DNA of 64,000 bases, taken from positions 558,001 through 622,000 of the forward strand of contig NZ_PGUW01000004.1 in assembly GCF_002863565.1 (NCBI RefSeq). The letters run 5' to 3'. Numbering within the stretch: position 1 is the stretch's first letter; each line of letters begins with the position of its first letter. The DNA is from Bacillus sp. V5-8f. GTDB lineage: Bacteria > Bacillota > Bacilli > Bacillales > DSM-1321. Of the stretch, positions 1 through 9,065 are shown piece by piece. The notes under the pieces are model-generated. The model did no database searches, was not told the origin of the DNA, and saw nothing but the letters and a program-made list of their open reading frames with translations. A program made the position numbers and the translations under genes.

Positions 1-1080
1 CCATTATCAGGTTTAGCAGATGGCCCAGTTACATTCACAGTTTTTCGTGTAATAGCAGGCCTTGGTTTAGGCGGAGTAATGCCTAATGTTATAGCTTTAA
101 CCACGGAATATGCACCAAAACGCATTAGGAATGTAATGGTTTCTTTTGTATTCTGTGGATATTCGGTTGGTGCTATTGCGGCAGCTCTTGTAAGTAAATC
201 CATCTTGCCTTCGATGGGATGGAAGCCTATTTTTTGGATTGCGGGCCTGCCACTATTGCTATTGCCTTTCATCGTGAAAGCAATCCCGGAATCTGTAAGC
301 TTCCTTTTAGATAAAGGAAAGGATCATGAAATTAAAAAAATACTTAATAAACTGAACACAAAGCTAGAATTGGGAGCGAATACGGGCTTAATAAGAAATG
401 AAACACTAGAAAAACAAAGTTCGCCGATTATCAAATTATTCGAGAAAAAACGCGCCTTTAGTACAATCATGTTTTGGATTTCATGCTTTTGTTGTTTTTT
501 GCTGATTTACGCAATGAATACATGGCTACCAAAATTAATGCTTCAGGCTGGTTATAGTCTAGGTTCCAGTTTGATCTTTGTTGCCATGATGAACGTGGGT
601 GCAATTGTAGGGACAATCGCTTTTAGCGGGCTGACAGATAAATGGGGATTTAAAAAAGTGATGATCCCTTTATATATATGCGGTGCTATTGCACTATCAG
701 CAATCGGACTGACAAAAAATACATTGGTGGCTTATCTTTTAATAGGTGTTATTGGAGCGGCCTCAGTAGGTGTACAAAATATCAGTAATGCTTTTGTTTC
801 ACAGTATTATCCGCCTTCCGTGCGTTCAACCGGAATAGGTGCGACAATGGCTTTTGGGAGAGTGGGTGGAATTGTAGCCCCTACTTTTGTAGGGATTTTG
901 CTGACCATGAACTTGCCGGCTCAGATGAATTTTACGGTTATTGCCATTTTTGCGGTATTGGGAGCCATATCAATCTTTTTTGTCCAGGAACGGTACGCTC
1001 ACTATAACAATGAGGCCGAAGGGGTAGAAGGGTCGGAAGACAATAACCAAGACAAACAAATTACCGCCTTAAAAGCATAG
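1..1080 (+). CDS. MFS transporter, aromatic-acid/H+ symporter-like (5' end outside window)
   Basis: The frame is open from base 1, so the true start lies upstream and only the last ~359 residues are here. The protein is very hydrophobic, with repeated membrane helices. The GLGLGGVMPN segment followed by ATEYAPKR-like residues (TTEYAPKRIRN) is typical of MFS helix 4-5 in the aromatic acid:H+ symporter group (PcaK/BenK-like). A conserved loop (LTDKWGFKK) marks the start of the second six-helix half. It should be an inner-membrane proton symporter; the substrate cannot be read from sequence. The charged tail after the last helix is followed at once by a strong terminator, so it ends its transcript. 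Confidence 0.75.
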   Translation, partial: PLSGLADGPVTFTVFRVIAGLGLGGVMPNVIALTTEYAPKRIRNVMVSFVFCGYSVGAIAAALVSKSILPSMGWKPIFWIAGLPLLLLPFIVKAIPESVSFLLDKGKDHEIKKILNKLNTKLELGANTGLIRNETLEKQSSPIIKLFEKKRAFSTIMFWISCFCCFLLIYAMNTWLPKLMLQAGYSLGSSLIFVAMMNVGAIVGTIAFSGLTDKWGFKKVMIPLYICGAIALSAIGLTKNTLVAYLLIGVIGAASVGVQNISNAFVSQYYPPSVRSTGIGATMAFGRVGGIVAPTFVGILLTMNLPAQMNFTVIAIFAVLGAISIFFVQERYAHYNNEAEGVEGSEDNNQDKQITALKA

Positions 1081-1095
1081 CAGTGTAAACACTAG

Positions 1096-1124
1096 AAAAA
1101 CGTGGAGATTTTCCACGTTTTTTT
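1096..1124 (+). terminator. Rho-independent terminator after the MFS gene
   Basis: An 11-bp perfect stem (1096-1106 with 1112-1122), 5-nt loop, followed by a T run. It lies 16 bases after the MFS stop codon. Confidence 0.85.
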
Positions 1125-1247
1125 ACTATATCAACGTAATTACAGGCGAATTGGGTTTAAAACTCTTTCCCATTCATTTTTCTTTCTGAAAGAACTATGA
1201 GAAAATATAGTTGACAAAGAGTGGACCGAACAGGAGGGTAACAAGTA

Positions 1248-2078
1248 ATGGTCAGCAGCATACAAGATTGTACAACCTTACATAACGGTGTAAAAATGCC
1301 ATGGTTTGGTTTGGGAGTTTATAAAGTGGAGGAAGGAAAAACAGTTATTGAGGCAGTGAAAGCAGCACTCCATCATGGATATCGGAGTATTGATACTGCT
1401 TCATTTTATAAGAATGAGGAGGGGGTTGGACATGCTATAAGGGAATCAGGTGTTCCGCGGAAAGAGCTTTTTATTACGACAAAAGTATGGAATACAGATC
1501 AAGGTTACAAAAGCACACTACAATCATTTGAAGAAAGCATGAACAAACTTGGCTTGGAGTATTTAGATTTATACTTAATCCACTGGCCTGTCAAGGATAA
1601 GTATAAAGAAACATGGAAAGCGCTTGAAACACTATACAAAGAAGGGCGTGTCCGCGCTATTGGTGTAAGCAATTTCCATAAACATCATTTAGAGCATTTG
1701 TTAACTGATGCGGACATTAAGCCGATGGTTAATCAGGTCGAATATCATCCACGCTTAACCCAGTTGGAACTGCATACATACTGCCAAGAAAATAGTATTC
1801 AGCTTGAAGCGTGGTCTCCACTAATGCGTGGACGGCTATTGGACAACAAAATACTAAACGAAATCGGTGAGAAATACAGTAAAACTGCTTCCCAAGTGAT
1901 TTTACGATGGGATTTGCAGAACGAAGTAGTGACGATACCAAAGTCAATTAGGGAAGATCGTATTATTGAAAATGCAAGTATCTTTGACTTTCAGCTGACT
2001 AGCGAAGACATGGCAAGAATCAATTCCTTAAATGAAAACACCAGGGTTGGAACAAATCCGGACAGCTATGATCTATAA
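1248..2078 (+). CDS. Aldo/keto reductase (YvgN/2,5-diketo-D-gluconate reductase type)
   Basis: A cytosolic NADPH-dependent carbonyl reductase of 276 residues, the usual family length. The catalytic tetrad is visible: Asp49, Tyr54, Lys79 and His112 (in LIHWPV). The family signature [11 protein letters not shown] is at 44-54 and IGVSNF lies in the middle; IPKS near the C-terminus is the cofactor-phosphate segment. The B. subtilis relatives reduce glyoxal and methylglyoxal, so aldehyde detoxification is the likely role, though substrates vary within the family. The start is set by AGGAGGG at 1232-1238. It is a single gene between two terminators. Confidence 0.9.
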   Translation: MVSSIQDCTTLHNGVKMPWFGLGVYKVEEGKTVIEAVKAALHHGYRSIDTASFYKNEEGVGHAIRESGVPRKELFITTKVWNTDQGYKSTLQSFEESMNKLGLEYLDLYLIHWPVKDKYKETWKALETLYKEGRVRAIGVSNFHKHHLEHLLTDADIKPMVNQVEYHPRLTQLELHTYCQENSIQLEAWSPLMRGRLLDNKILNEIGEKYSKTASQVILRWDLQNEVVTIPKSIREDRIIENASIFDFQLTSEDMARINSLNENTRVGTNPDSYDL

Positions 2079-2135
2079 ATAGTCACCTGGCTTGCATATA
2101 TAGAATAAAGCTAAAATAGATGTATGACAGAGCCG

Positions 2136-2165
2136 ATAGAGCGGAGTGGTGGTTCTTCGCTCTAT
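2136..2165. terminator. Hairpin between convergent aldo/keto reductase and sspH
   Basis: Arms 2136-2143 and 2158-2165 (8 bp) lie between two converging genes; it probably serves both strands. The T run is short, so the call is moderate. Confidence 0.5.
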
Positions 2166-2345
2166 TTACCCTTCTTCTAGGTCATCGATCAAAACCACCC
2201 GCTTTACATCATGTGTTCCTCTGGCATGCACCGTTGCCATGTTTGAAGTTTCATCCACACCTTCAATCCACACGGGAACTCCATGGTAGTGGACTGTGAT
2301 TTCTCGCTCAGAATTCACAATTTCTATTGCTCGATTCATTTTCAT
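2166..2345 (-). CDS. sspH: Small acid-soluble spore protein, H type
   Basis: A 59-residue protein that matches the SspH family in length and pattern: an N-terminal RAIEIVNS segment, then VHYHGVPVWIEGVDE in the middle and an acidic end (LIDDLEEG). B. subtilis SspH has the same layout (RAKEILNS, VTYNGVPVYIQHVDE). H-type SASPs are minor proteins of the spore core, made in the forespore; their exact role is unclear. The start at 2345 is chosen because GAGGTG lies 6 bases upstream; a longer frame to 2363 has no ribosome site. It is monocistronic and converges on the aldo/keto reductase. Confidence 0.85.
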   Translation of the reverse strand: MKMNRAIEIVNSEREITVHYHGVPVWIEGVDETSNMATVHARGTHDVKRVVLIDDLEEG

Positions 2346-2528
2346 GTTCATCACCTCAAACATATTATCCCCAGGTGTATCACTTTTAAAAGAGCTAAAT
2401 GTTTATTCCTCATTTACGTAAACATACTACTTATTACTATACTCTTAGGAGCAAACAGAAGGATATTATAACAACTATTCATGTATTCTTGTACATGACA
2501 TACATCAGTTATAAAAATTCTGCCTTGC

Positions 2529-3305
2529 TTATCCTATGGAAAAGAAGGAGGATGTATTTTGGTATAGCCTTCGATATGTTTCTTTAATGGGTATTTGTTT
2601 AATTGTCGCGATGGTTTTAATGGATTCATGGATCATCATGGAGTGGGTTTGTTTACCATGAAAAGGGCCTTCAAATGGCCACGGACCATCGGTTTCAACC
2701 ATCATTTGTCCAATCGGGAAAACTGACACAAGATCCCGTGTTCTCTGCTTATAAAGGATATCCGGCGTGACAGAAATATTGTGCCCATTCGATGCAATTC
2801 TCTCTATAGTTTTTGTATCCCCTTTAAACCAGTGAAAATGAGCCTTCGCAATTGAATGTTTCTCAAGGAGACTGCATACGGATGGTGCGTCTTCATAGAT
2901 AGCATGCAAAACAATTGGTTTGTTCCATCGTCTGGCATGCAAGATAAACGTTTCTAAGATTTCTTTATATTGTTCCTTAGTGGAATGGCTTTTCCCCAGG
3001 GTCTCTGTTCTGTAATAAGGGAGACCGACCTCCCCTACGGCAACCATGGAATCCTGATGGGAATCCATCCATTTCAACAGGTTCTCTAACTCTTGATCTG
3101 AGGGTATATCCTGTTCTGGATGAAACCCGAAGGCTGGCTGCACCCTAGAGTCGCTTAAAAGTAATCGATGGTTTTTCATACAGGATTTTAAGTCTGTGGA
3201 TACCGCAATGACAAATTCAAGGGTATTGTCAGCATTGAAATATTCTTCCACCGTTTTTAAATCAAATTGGTCTAGGTGGATATGTGCGTCAATAATGTTA
3301 TTCAT
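2529..3305 (-). CDS. TatD-family metal-dependent hydrolase
   Basis: A 258-residue TIM-barrel amidohydrolase. The metal motif DAHIHLD is at residues 6-12, GEVGLPYY carries the bridging acidic residue, VLHAIYED and HFHWFKGD carry the later histidines, and VETDGPWPF carries the final Asp. TatD proteins are cytosolic Mg-dependent nucleases or phosphoesterases. This one is diverged from the housekeeping TatD/YabD type (its last motif reads TDGPW rather than TD.P.L), so the substrate is open. Start ATG at 3305 is preceded by GAGGGG. Confidence 0.8.
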   Translation of the reverse strand: MNNIIDAHIHLDQFDLKTVEEYFNADNTLEFVIAVSTDLKSCMKNHRLLLSDSRVQPAFGFHPEQDIPSDQELENLLKWMDSHQDSMVAVGEVGLPYYRTETLGKSHSTKEQYKEILETFILHARRWNKPIVLHAIYEDAPSVCSLLEKHSIAKAHFHWFKGDTKTIERIASNGHNISVTPDILYKQRTRDLVSVFPIGQMMVETDGPWPFEGPFHGKQTHSMMIHESIKTIATIKQIPIKETYRRLYQNTSSFFSIG

Positions 3306-3688
3306 TGTTTCCCCTCGCCTATTTTAAAGCCTGTGCTTTGATGCTGTATACATATTCCTTTTCTCATAATTTTATCACCAAATCGGTCTGTCATATCAAG
3401 AAACAGAAGATTGATCACAATAAATTCGCCCCTGATATTAAGAAAGAGAAAAATAGTAATAAACTGACATGTGAGGAATCAAAGATTGGATAATATGTGG
3501 TCCGTAGCTTGCCTAGGATATGAAGCAATTCTAAAGGTTGTTTTCAGGCAATGCTACGATCCATGGAGGAATTCTATAAAAATAACAGAATAATTAATAT
3601 GAATGTCAGATAATAGCAGTCAAAAGGGTAAGGACTTTTAAGAATGAATAATAGTATGACATTAATTTGTGGAAGGGGAGGAATTTGG
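3306..3688. other. Intergenic gap
   Basis: About 380 bases between divergent genes; it must hold both promoters. Reading frames here have no ribosome site or coherent protein. I see no hairpin of note. Confidence 0.6.
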
Positions 3689-4630
3689 ATGACGATACAT
3701 CCTAAAATGCAATTCTTTTTGGATAATCTATTGCCAGTTTACCCGGAAGGATATACTCCAACGTTGGAAGATATCCGTGCAAGGAACAAAAATGTGCCTA
3801 AAGGCTCAGTGGAGGCTATTCATAGGGTGGAAGACCGGACGATCAAAGGACCGGAAAGCGAAGTCCCGATTCGTATCTATACCCCGGAAGGAAGCGGCCC
3901 ATTCCCGATGATCGTTTTTTTCCATGGCGGGGGATTTGTATATGGTGATCTTGAAAGCCACGACTCCGTTTGCCGGAGTATTGTAAAAGCTTCCCAGCAC
4001 ATTCTTGTTGCCGTCGATTACCGGCTGGCTCCGGAACATCCGTTTCCCGCTGCCCCCAACGACTGTTACGCCGCCACTAAGTGGGTGTATGACCATGCTG
4101 ACGAATTGAATGGTGACAAAGAAAGATTGTCAGTAGCAGGCGATAGCGCCGGCGGAAATTTGGCAACAGTCGTTTCCATTATGTCGAGAGATTTAGGCGG
4201 ACCGCCAATATACAAACAGGTATTGCTGTATCCAGCCACGGACCGCTACCAACCAGGCAATTATGCCTCTTACGAAGAGAATGGAAGTGGTTACTTCTTA
4301 ACAACTGAAGCGATGGCCCTTTTCAGCAAACTGTATGTCCAAAATAATGAACTTCCAAACCAACATTATTCATCGCCAATTAATGCGCCAGACTTAAGTG
4401 GATTGCCTCCAGCCTATGTGATCACGGCAGGGCTCGACCCACTCCGTGATGAAGGGGAGCTGTATGCAGAAAAGCTGCGTGAAGCAGGGGTGGACGCAGT
4501 TGTGAGAAGGGAAGAAGATCAAATCCATGGATTCTTTAATATTTTTGCAATTATGGACTCCAAGGATGATATAAAAGAAGTGTATGAGTCCATCGGATCG
4601 TTCTTGAATGGGGCAGCTGTGGTAAGATAG
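3689..4630 (+). CDS. Alpha/beta hydrolase, hormone-sensitive-lipase (fold-3) esterase
   Basis: A 313-residue esterase/lipase. The oxyanion-hole motif HGGG is at 79-82, the nucleophile elbow GDSAG has Ser153, and the conserved YRLAPEHPFPAA segment follows the first helix. DPLRDE near the C-terminus carries the acid residue and IHGFF the catalytic His. The family hydrolyses short to medium acyl esters in the cytoplasm. The start at 3689 is preferred over an in-frame ATG at 3644 because GGGGAGG sits 7 bases upstream. It lies ahead of an acyl-CoA ligase and the PHA genes but has its own strong terminator, so it is not co-transcribed with them. Confidence 0.87.
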   Translation: MTIHPKMQFFLDNLLPVYPEGYTPTLEDIRARNKNVPKGSVEAIHRVEDRTIKGPESEVPIRIYTPEGSGPFPMIVFFHGGGFVYGDLESHDSVCRSIVKASQHILVAVDYRLAPEHPFPAAPNDCYAATKWVYDHADELNGDKERLSVAGDSAGGNLATVVSIMSRDLGGPPIYKQVLLYPATDRYQPGNYASYEENGSGYFLTTEAMALFSKLYVQNNELPNQHYSSPINAPDLSGLPPAYVITAGLDPLRDEGELYAEKLREAGVDAVVRREEDQIHGFFNIFAIMDSKDDIKEVYESIGSFLNGAAVVR

Positions 4631-4681
4631 CTGAACTAAATGATGATTAAAAATAATTAAAAAACTAATATAGTATTACTT

Positions 4682-4712
4682 GGTACTTAACAGATGTTAG
4701 GTACCTTTTTTT
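4682..4712 (+). terminator. Terminator after the esterase
   Basis: A 10-bp stem (4682-4691 with 4696-4705, one G-U pair), 4-base loop, then a seven-T run. Confidence 0.85.
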
Positions 4713-4966
4713 CGGAAGTGTACCATGAAAGAATGTGTGTTTTAGGATAAATCTACCCATAGTTAAGGTACAGTTATATTTCCAATGGAGCTTGTGTTCT
4801 AGATTTAACACGAATAAAGGTCTGTTAAATAGATTTTTTATCTGAAATAATATTAGACGTTTTTGTAAAATCAAAAGAACTTTAGATAAAAAGAGACAAG
4901 ATTCGGAAAAAATTTCAGAAAATGCACATAAAAAAATAGTGTTTTTAGGAGTTTAGCAGCATAGTT

Positions 4967-4980
4967 TGTAATCGTTTTCT
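4967..4980 (+). promoter_or_regulatory. cre-like CcpA site ahead of acyl-CoA ligase
   Basis: TGTAATCGTTTTCT matches the cre consensus TGWAARCGYTWNCW except for one base (T at the R position). It lies ~155 bases upstream of the ligase start. A second acyl-CoA ligase in the window has a better cre at 36126. Confidence 0.4.
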
Positions 4981-5134
4981 AAGTATTTATCAGAATTAGT
5001 TGAATATTGTCGATATTTCATTATTTACACTCCCTCGTTTGTCATTAATAATTTTATTAGTATTTAAAAATAAAAATATTCCGTCAATTACAAGAAGAAA
5101 AGATGGAATATATAACTTCAAAGGGGAGAAATCA

Positions 5135-6763
5135 ATGGATCGTACAGAAAAACCTTGGCTTAAATATTATCACCCAAAGCTAAATGAGTTTGCCACTGTC
5201 GAAAATATTTCTTTATTCAAAATGTTCAAAAATGCTGTGGAATGCTATTCCAATGATACTGCTTTAACATTTTACGATAAGAAATTTACATATGAAGAGG
5301 TGGCTGGCATTGTTGAAAAATTTGCTGCTTCTCTACATAATTTAGGCTTTAAAAAAGGCGACCGGCTTTCTATCATGCTACCTAATTCACCTCATTATAT
5401 TTTCTCTCTTTTTGCCGCTTTCCGTTTAGGTGGAATTGGGGTCCAGGTGAATCCGATGTATGTGGAAAGGGAAATCGAGCATGTATTAAAAGATTCCGGT
5501 TCAGAGTTTATCGTTGTGTTTGAAGCTTTATACCCTAGAGTGAAGAAAGTCCAAGGGTCATCATCTCTTAAGCATATTATTGTAGTTGGATTTGAGCAGA
5601 ACAAGATTGATCTGGCTGATGGCGATTTTTATTTTGATAGTCTACTGGCCAGGGAAGTGGAAAATGCTCCAAAAGTAGATATCGTACCTGAAGAAGATGT
5701 GGCTGTTTTACAATACACAGGAGGTACAACGGGTGTATCAAAAGGGGTCATGTTAACCCATAAGAATTTAATGTCAAACATTGAACAAGTAAATGATTTC
5801 ATTTTCAAACCGATCGAAGTACCTCATAACGCAAAAATTATGTCCATTCTTCCTATGTTCCATATATATGGGCTGACATGCAATGTCTTCCTTGGAATTC
5901 ATGTCGGATGCAACCAAATTATTCTTCCGCGGTTTGATGTTCAAGAAGTAATGGAAACGGTAAAACGCGAGCAACCTTTCCAATTCTCAGCAGTACCTAC
6001 CATGTACATTGGATTAAACAGCCATCCTCGCCTTGAAGAGTATGGTTTTGATAAAGTTGCTTTCTTTAACAGTGGAGGGGCTGCAATGCCAATCGAACAG
6101 CTGCATTTATTTGAAAAACGTACCGGCTGCAAATTAAATGAAGGTTTTGGTCTTTCAGAAGCATCACCTGTAACCCATAATAATCCTACGTTCCTTGAGC
6201 GCAGGGTTGGAAGCATCGGCCTGCCTTTACCTAGCCTTGAGGCAAAAATCGTTCGTGAAACGGATGAAGGGTTTACAGAGGTTCCTGTAGGCGAAGCTGG
6301 TGAATTAATCGTTAAAGGGCCTCAGGTGATGAAGGGATATTGGCAGCGGCCAGAAGACACAGCAGAAGCAATCAAAGACGGTTGGCTTTATACGGGTGAT
6401 ATTGCAAGGATGGACGAGGATGGTTATTTCTATATCGTTGATCGTAAAAAAGATATGATCATCGCTAGCGGATATAATGTTTACCCTCGTGAAATTGAAG
6501 AAGTATTATACCAGCATGAGGCCGTACAGGAAGTGATTGTCGTTGGGGTGCCTGATGAGTATCGGGGGGAAACAGTAAAAGCGTTCGTAACGTTAAAGGC
6601 TGGAGCAGCGGTAACTGAAGAAGAACTTATTCTTTATGCAAAGCAATTTTTAGCGCCATACAAAGCTCCAAAATTTGTAGAAATCAGGGACGAGCTGCCA
6701 AAGTCTTCAGTAGGTAAATTATTGAGAAGAAAACTACGGGATGAACCTGTTGTTAAAAATTAA
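5135..6763 (+). CDS. Long-chain fatty-acid--CoA ligase (AMP-binding)
   Basis: A 542-residue ANL-superfamily enzyme that activates a fatty acid with ATP to acyl-AMP and then to acyl-CoA. The P-loop YTGGTTGVSKG is at 194-204; an HIYG segment, GFGLSEASPV, the YTGDIARMD hinge and the catalytic C-terminal lysine (Lys528 in SSVGKLLRRK) are all present. The length is typical of bacterial FadD/LcfA. The start at 5135 has AAGGGGAG upstream; the frame is open further but without a ribosome site. An SDR follows after 30 bases and the PHA genes lie downstream, suggesting delivery of acyl-CoA into PHA or a shared lipid pathway. Confidence 0.9.
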   Translation: MDRTEKPWLKYYHPKLNEFATVENISLFKMFKNAVECYSNDTALTFYDKKFTYEEVAGIVEKFAASLHNLGFKKGDRLSIMLPNSPHYIFSLFAAFRLGGIGVQVNPMYVEREIEHVLKDSGSEFIVVFEALYPRVKKVQGSSSLKHIIVVGFEQNKIDLADGDFYFDSLLAREVENAPKVDIVPEEDVAVLQYTGGTTGVSKGVMLTHKNLMSNIEQVNDFIFKPIEVPHNAKIMSILPMFHIYGLTCNVFLGIHVGCNQIILPRFDVQEVMETVKREQPFQFSAVPTMYIGLNSHPRLEEYGFDKVAFFNSGGAAMPIEQLHLFEKRTGCKLNEGFGLSEASPVTHNNPTFLERRVGSIGLPLPSLEAKIVRETDEGFTEVPVGEAGELIVKGPQVMKGYWQRPEDTAEAIKDGWLYTGDIARMDEDGYFYIVDRKKDMIIASGYNVYPREIEEVLYQHEAVQEVIVVGVPDEYRGETVKAFVTLKAGAAVTEEELILYAKQFLAPYKAPKFVEIRDELPKSSVGKLLRRKLRDEPVVKN

Positions 6764-6793
6764 TAGAGTTTCGACATGGGAGAGGTAAATAAA

Positions 6794-7573
6794 ATGGATA
6801 TTAAAGAATTGTATGACATTCAAGGGAAAACAGCTATCGTTACGGGAGGTGGACGAGGCCTGGGTGAGCAAATAGCATTTGCTTTGGCTGAAGCAGGAGC
6901 AAACGTTGTAGTTTGTTCAAGAAAAATAGAAGCTTGCCAGGAGGTCAGTGACCGTTTGAAGAAGCTTGGTGTTCGTTCCTTGGCGCTACAGTGTGATGTT
7001 TCAAAAGCGGAGGATATCCAGTCTGTAGTCCAAAAAACAGTCGATGAGTTTGGTACAATCGATATTCTTGTAAATAATAGCGGAGCATCGTGGGGCGCAC
7101 CCGCATTGGAGATGGAAGCTGACAAATGGGATAAAGTCATGGATGTAAATGTGAAAGCAATTTTTCTATTTTCCCAGGCAGTCGGTAAAATCATGGTTGA
7201 GCAAGGGTCCGGAAAAATTATAAACATTGCCTCAATAGCAGGTTACGGTGGACAGGATCCAAAGGTAATGGACGCTATCGGTTACTCAACAAGTAAAGGT
7301 GCAGTTATTACTTTTACAAAGGATTTGGCTGTCAAATTGGCGCCGTATAATGTTCACGTTAATGCGATTGCCCCAGGATTCTTCCCGTCAAAAATGACAA
7401 AAGGAATCTTGGACTATGCAGGTGAAAAAATCCTTGAAAGAACACCGGCAGGAAGATTTGGCTCTGATGCCGATATGAAAGGCCCAGCTTTGTTCCTTGC
7501 TTCAAAAGCGTCTGATTACGTGTTTGGTCATGTACTGCTGGTCGATGGCGGTTCGAATGCAGCTGCTATTTAA
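6794..7573 (+). CDS. Short-chain dehydrogenase/reductase (3-oxoacyl reductase-like)
   Basis: A 259-residue classical SDR. The cofactor motif TGGGRGLG is at 17-24, NNSG (usually NNAG) at 94-97, and the catalytic residues are Ser147, Tyr164 and Lys168. The P-G segment APGFFPSKMT follows. It probably reduces a 3-oxoacyl thioester or related ketone with NAD(P)H. It occupies the place near phaR/phaC where B. megaterium has phaB, but its sequence looks more like the general 3-oxoacyl/gluconate reductase type, so I do not call it phaB. The start at 6794 is preferred because GGGAGAGG at 6778-6785 sits before it; an ATG at 6776 overlaps that site. Confidence 0.85.
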   Translation: MDIKELYDIQGKTAIVTGGGRGLGEQIAFALAEAGANVVVCSRKIEACQEVSDRLKKLGVRSLALQCDVSKAEDIQSVVQKTVDEFGTIDILVNNSGASWGAPALEMEADKWDKVMDVNVKAIFLFSQAVGKIMVEQGSGKIINIASIAGYGGQDPKVMDAIGYSTSKGAVITFTKDLAVKLAPYNVHVNAIAPGFFPSKMTKGILDYAGEKILERTPAGRFGSDADMKGPALFLASKASDYVFGHVLLVDGGSNAAAI

Positions 7574-7583
7574 TCTAGGGATC

Positions 7584-7597
7584 AGAAAGCGTTTGTA
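7584..7597 (+). promoter_or_regulatory. Weak cre-like site
   Basis: AGAAAGCGTTTGTA resembles a CcpA site with mismatches at the ends. It sits between the SDR stop and the phasin-like gene. Weak call. Confidence 0.2.
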
Positions 7598-7608
7598 ATT
7601 CTTAAAAC

Positions 7609-7811
7609 ATGGGACAAATTGGATCATCCTCGACGAGCTTGTCTAAAAAATCATACTTAAACAGTATACAATTAGCCAGTCACTCGAGGCTTTTAGTGAA
7701 GCCCTGAGTGATTTCAACAAATTAGTGAACGAGGAATATTTAGAGGAAAAAAATAATAAAATCAAACGTTTAGAAGATGAACTAAAAGAAGTAATCAATC
7801 TCTTTACGTAG
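7609..7811 (+). pseudogene. Possible broken small gene with coiled-coil C-terminus
   Basis: An ATG at 7609 opens a ~32-codon frame that stops near 7706. The neighbouring frame then runs to TAG at 7809-7811 and encodes a charged, heptad-like tail (KNNKIKRLEDELKEVINLF). A one-base frameshift would join the two into a ~66-residue protein. No good ribosome site precedes the ATG. The tail resembles the coiled-coil ends of phasins and PhaR. It may be a decayed PHA-associated gene or a sequence error; the function is unknown. Confidence 0.35.
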
Positions 7812-7839
7812 CTTCATAGAAAAAATGGAGGAACTGAAC

Positions 7840-8421
7840 ATGACAGTAAAACAAGGAACGAAACCAAATGATTCAAGCGTCGATTTATTGTGGAATCAAG
7901 CTTTTCAGGAATTAGATGCGTGGGTGAAACGCTCAAATTTCAGGGAGGATGTGCTTCTTCAATCCGCCAAGCAGTTTTCTGAAAATGTAAAACGCAACCA
8001 AAATAATATAAAGGAACTGTATGGCCAGTTCTCGAAGGAGCTTCGCGATTGGGAAAAAACAGCGAGGGAAGAGCTTTTGACGACAACGACAGGCTTACAA
8101 TATTTATTCCCGGTTAAATCCTATGAGGAGATCAATAAACAGCTGGACGACGCACAAGACAAAAGAACAACTCTGGTTTCTAGTCCGTTGAATCATCTGG
8201 CGAATGGTGACCATGCAGATAACTTCGTATCCGCACTAGAACAATACATTAATTTTAGGCGAAAAAACCGTGCTCTCTATGTGAAGAGTGTGAAGGAAAC
8301 AGCCTCCATCATCCAAGATAACCAAAGGGCTTTCTTGAACATCATGACAAACCAGATAAAGAATCTCTTTTTTCCTATCAATCAATATATAGAACGTTCA
8401 AGCGAAGCGCCAAAATCATAA
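7840..8421 (+). CDS. Phasin-like PHA granule protein
   Basis: 193 residues, mostly helical and highly charged, with no membrane segment or catalytic motif. It begins its helical region with SSVDLLWNQAFQELDAW, which recalls the SFVNTIWNQYEDAL start of the second phasin-like protein at 11670, so the two look paralogous. Phasins coat PHA granules, limit their size and can aid the synthase. The start at 7840 is set by GGAGGA 7 bases upstream; an ATG at 7825 overlaps that site. phaR follows after 21 bases and phaC 23 bases later, so the three form one operon. The family call rests mainly on context and composition. Confidence 0.65.
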   Translation: MTVKQGTKPNDSSVDLLWNQAFQELDAWVKRSNFREDVLLQSAKQFSENVKRNQNNIKELYGQFSKELRDWEKTAREELLTTTTGLQYLFPVKSYEEINKQLDDAQDKRTTLVSSPLNHLANGDHADNFVSALEQYINFRRKNRALYVKSVKETASIIQDNQRAFLNIMTNQIKNLFFPINQYIERSSEAPKS

Positions 8422-8442
8422 CCATCATTAGGGGGACTAAGA

Positions 8443-9042
8443 ATGGCAAAACAGAAGACTTTCGATCCTTACGATATGTTTAAAAAGTTCAGTAATCAAT
8501 GGGAAAAACAAATGAACGATTTTATCTACGTTTGGACAAATAACAGTGATTTTGTTCGTTTTTCCCGGTTAAATTCCGATGTACATGCCCGTTACCTGGA
8601 ATTGTACAAAAGAAATCAAGAGTTTTTCGCAAATCAATTAAATCTTCCAACAAAATCTGACATGGCCAATGTTGCAAAATTAGCCATACAGTCGGAAGAA
8701 AAGCTAGATTCGCTGGAAGAACAGATCTGGACATTACAAGATTCAGTTGATTCATCTAATAAAGAAAATGAAACCATGGTGGAAGTTTCCCGCGATATTA
8801 TAAAACTTGCAAAACAGCTTAAAACAGAGCAGCTGAAAGCAAAAAAAGAACTTGCTGAAACAAAAGAGCTTCGCGCAGAACTTCAGGAAGTAAAAAGTGA
8901 ACTTTCTGAAATACACAGTTTAAGAGAAGAGATTGCGAACCTGAAAGTGTTAATGGCAGGGAATGTAGACATTGGTAATGAAGGAGAAGCACAAGAAGAG
9001 TCTCTAGTGGAAGAACGGGAATTGGAACTTGTTACAAAATGA
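8443..9042 (+). CDS. phaR: PHA synthase subunit PhaR (class IV)
   Basis: 199 residues. The N-terminal half (FDPYDMFKKFSNQWEKQMNDF) and the position just before phaC fit PhaR, the second subunit of the Bacillus class IV PHA synthase. Residues ~80-175 form a long coiled coil rich in Lys, Glu and Leu (KKELAETKELRAELQEVKSE). PhaR has no active site; it is needed for PhaC activity and binds the granule. The ribosome site AGGGGGA lies 6 bases before ATG 8443. Translation is closely linked with phaC. Confidence 0.85.
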   Translation: MAKQKTFDPYDMFKKFSNQWEKQMNDFIYVWTNNSDFVRFSRLNSDVHARYLELYKRNQEFFANQLNLPTKSDMANVAKLAIQSEEKLDSLEEQIWTLQDSVDSSNKENETMVEVSRDIIKLAKQLKTEQLKAKKELAETKELRAELQEVKSELSEIHSLREEIANLKVLMAGNVDIGNEGEAQEESLVEERELELVTK

Positions 9043-9065
9043 TCAGTCTATAAGGAGGAGCACAT

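Larger units (their letters stand above)
4631..5134. other. Intergenic gap ahead of acyl-CoA ligase
   Basis: 504 bases holding the esterase terminator and a cre-like site (listed separately). An in-frame open stretch back to 5000 joins the ligase frame but has no ribosome site. AT-rich; no other gene seen. Confidence 0.6.

Noticed and set aside
1729-1947. 72-codon frame opposite the aldo/keto reductase
   Set aside because: Shadow of a gene with all catalytic residues; no ribosome site.
6794-7573. Calling the SDR phaB
   Set aside because: Position fits, but the motifs (NNSG, overall type) do not single out acetoacetyl-CoA reductase.
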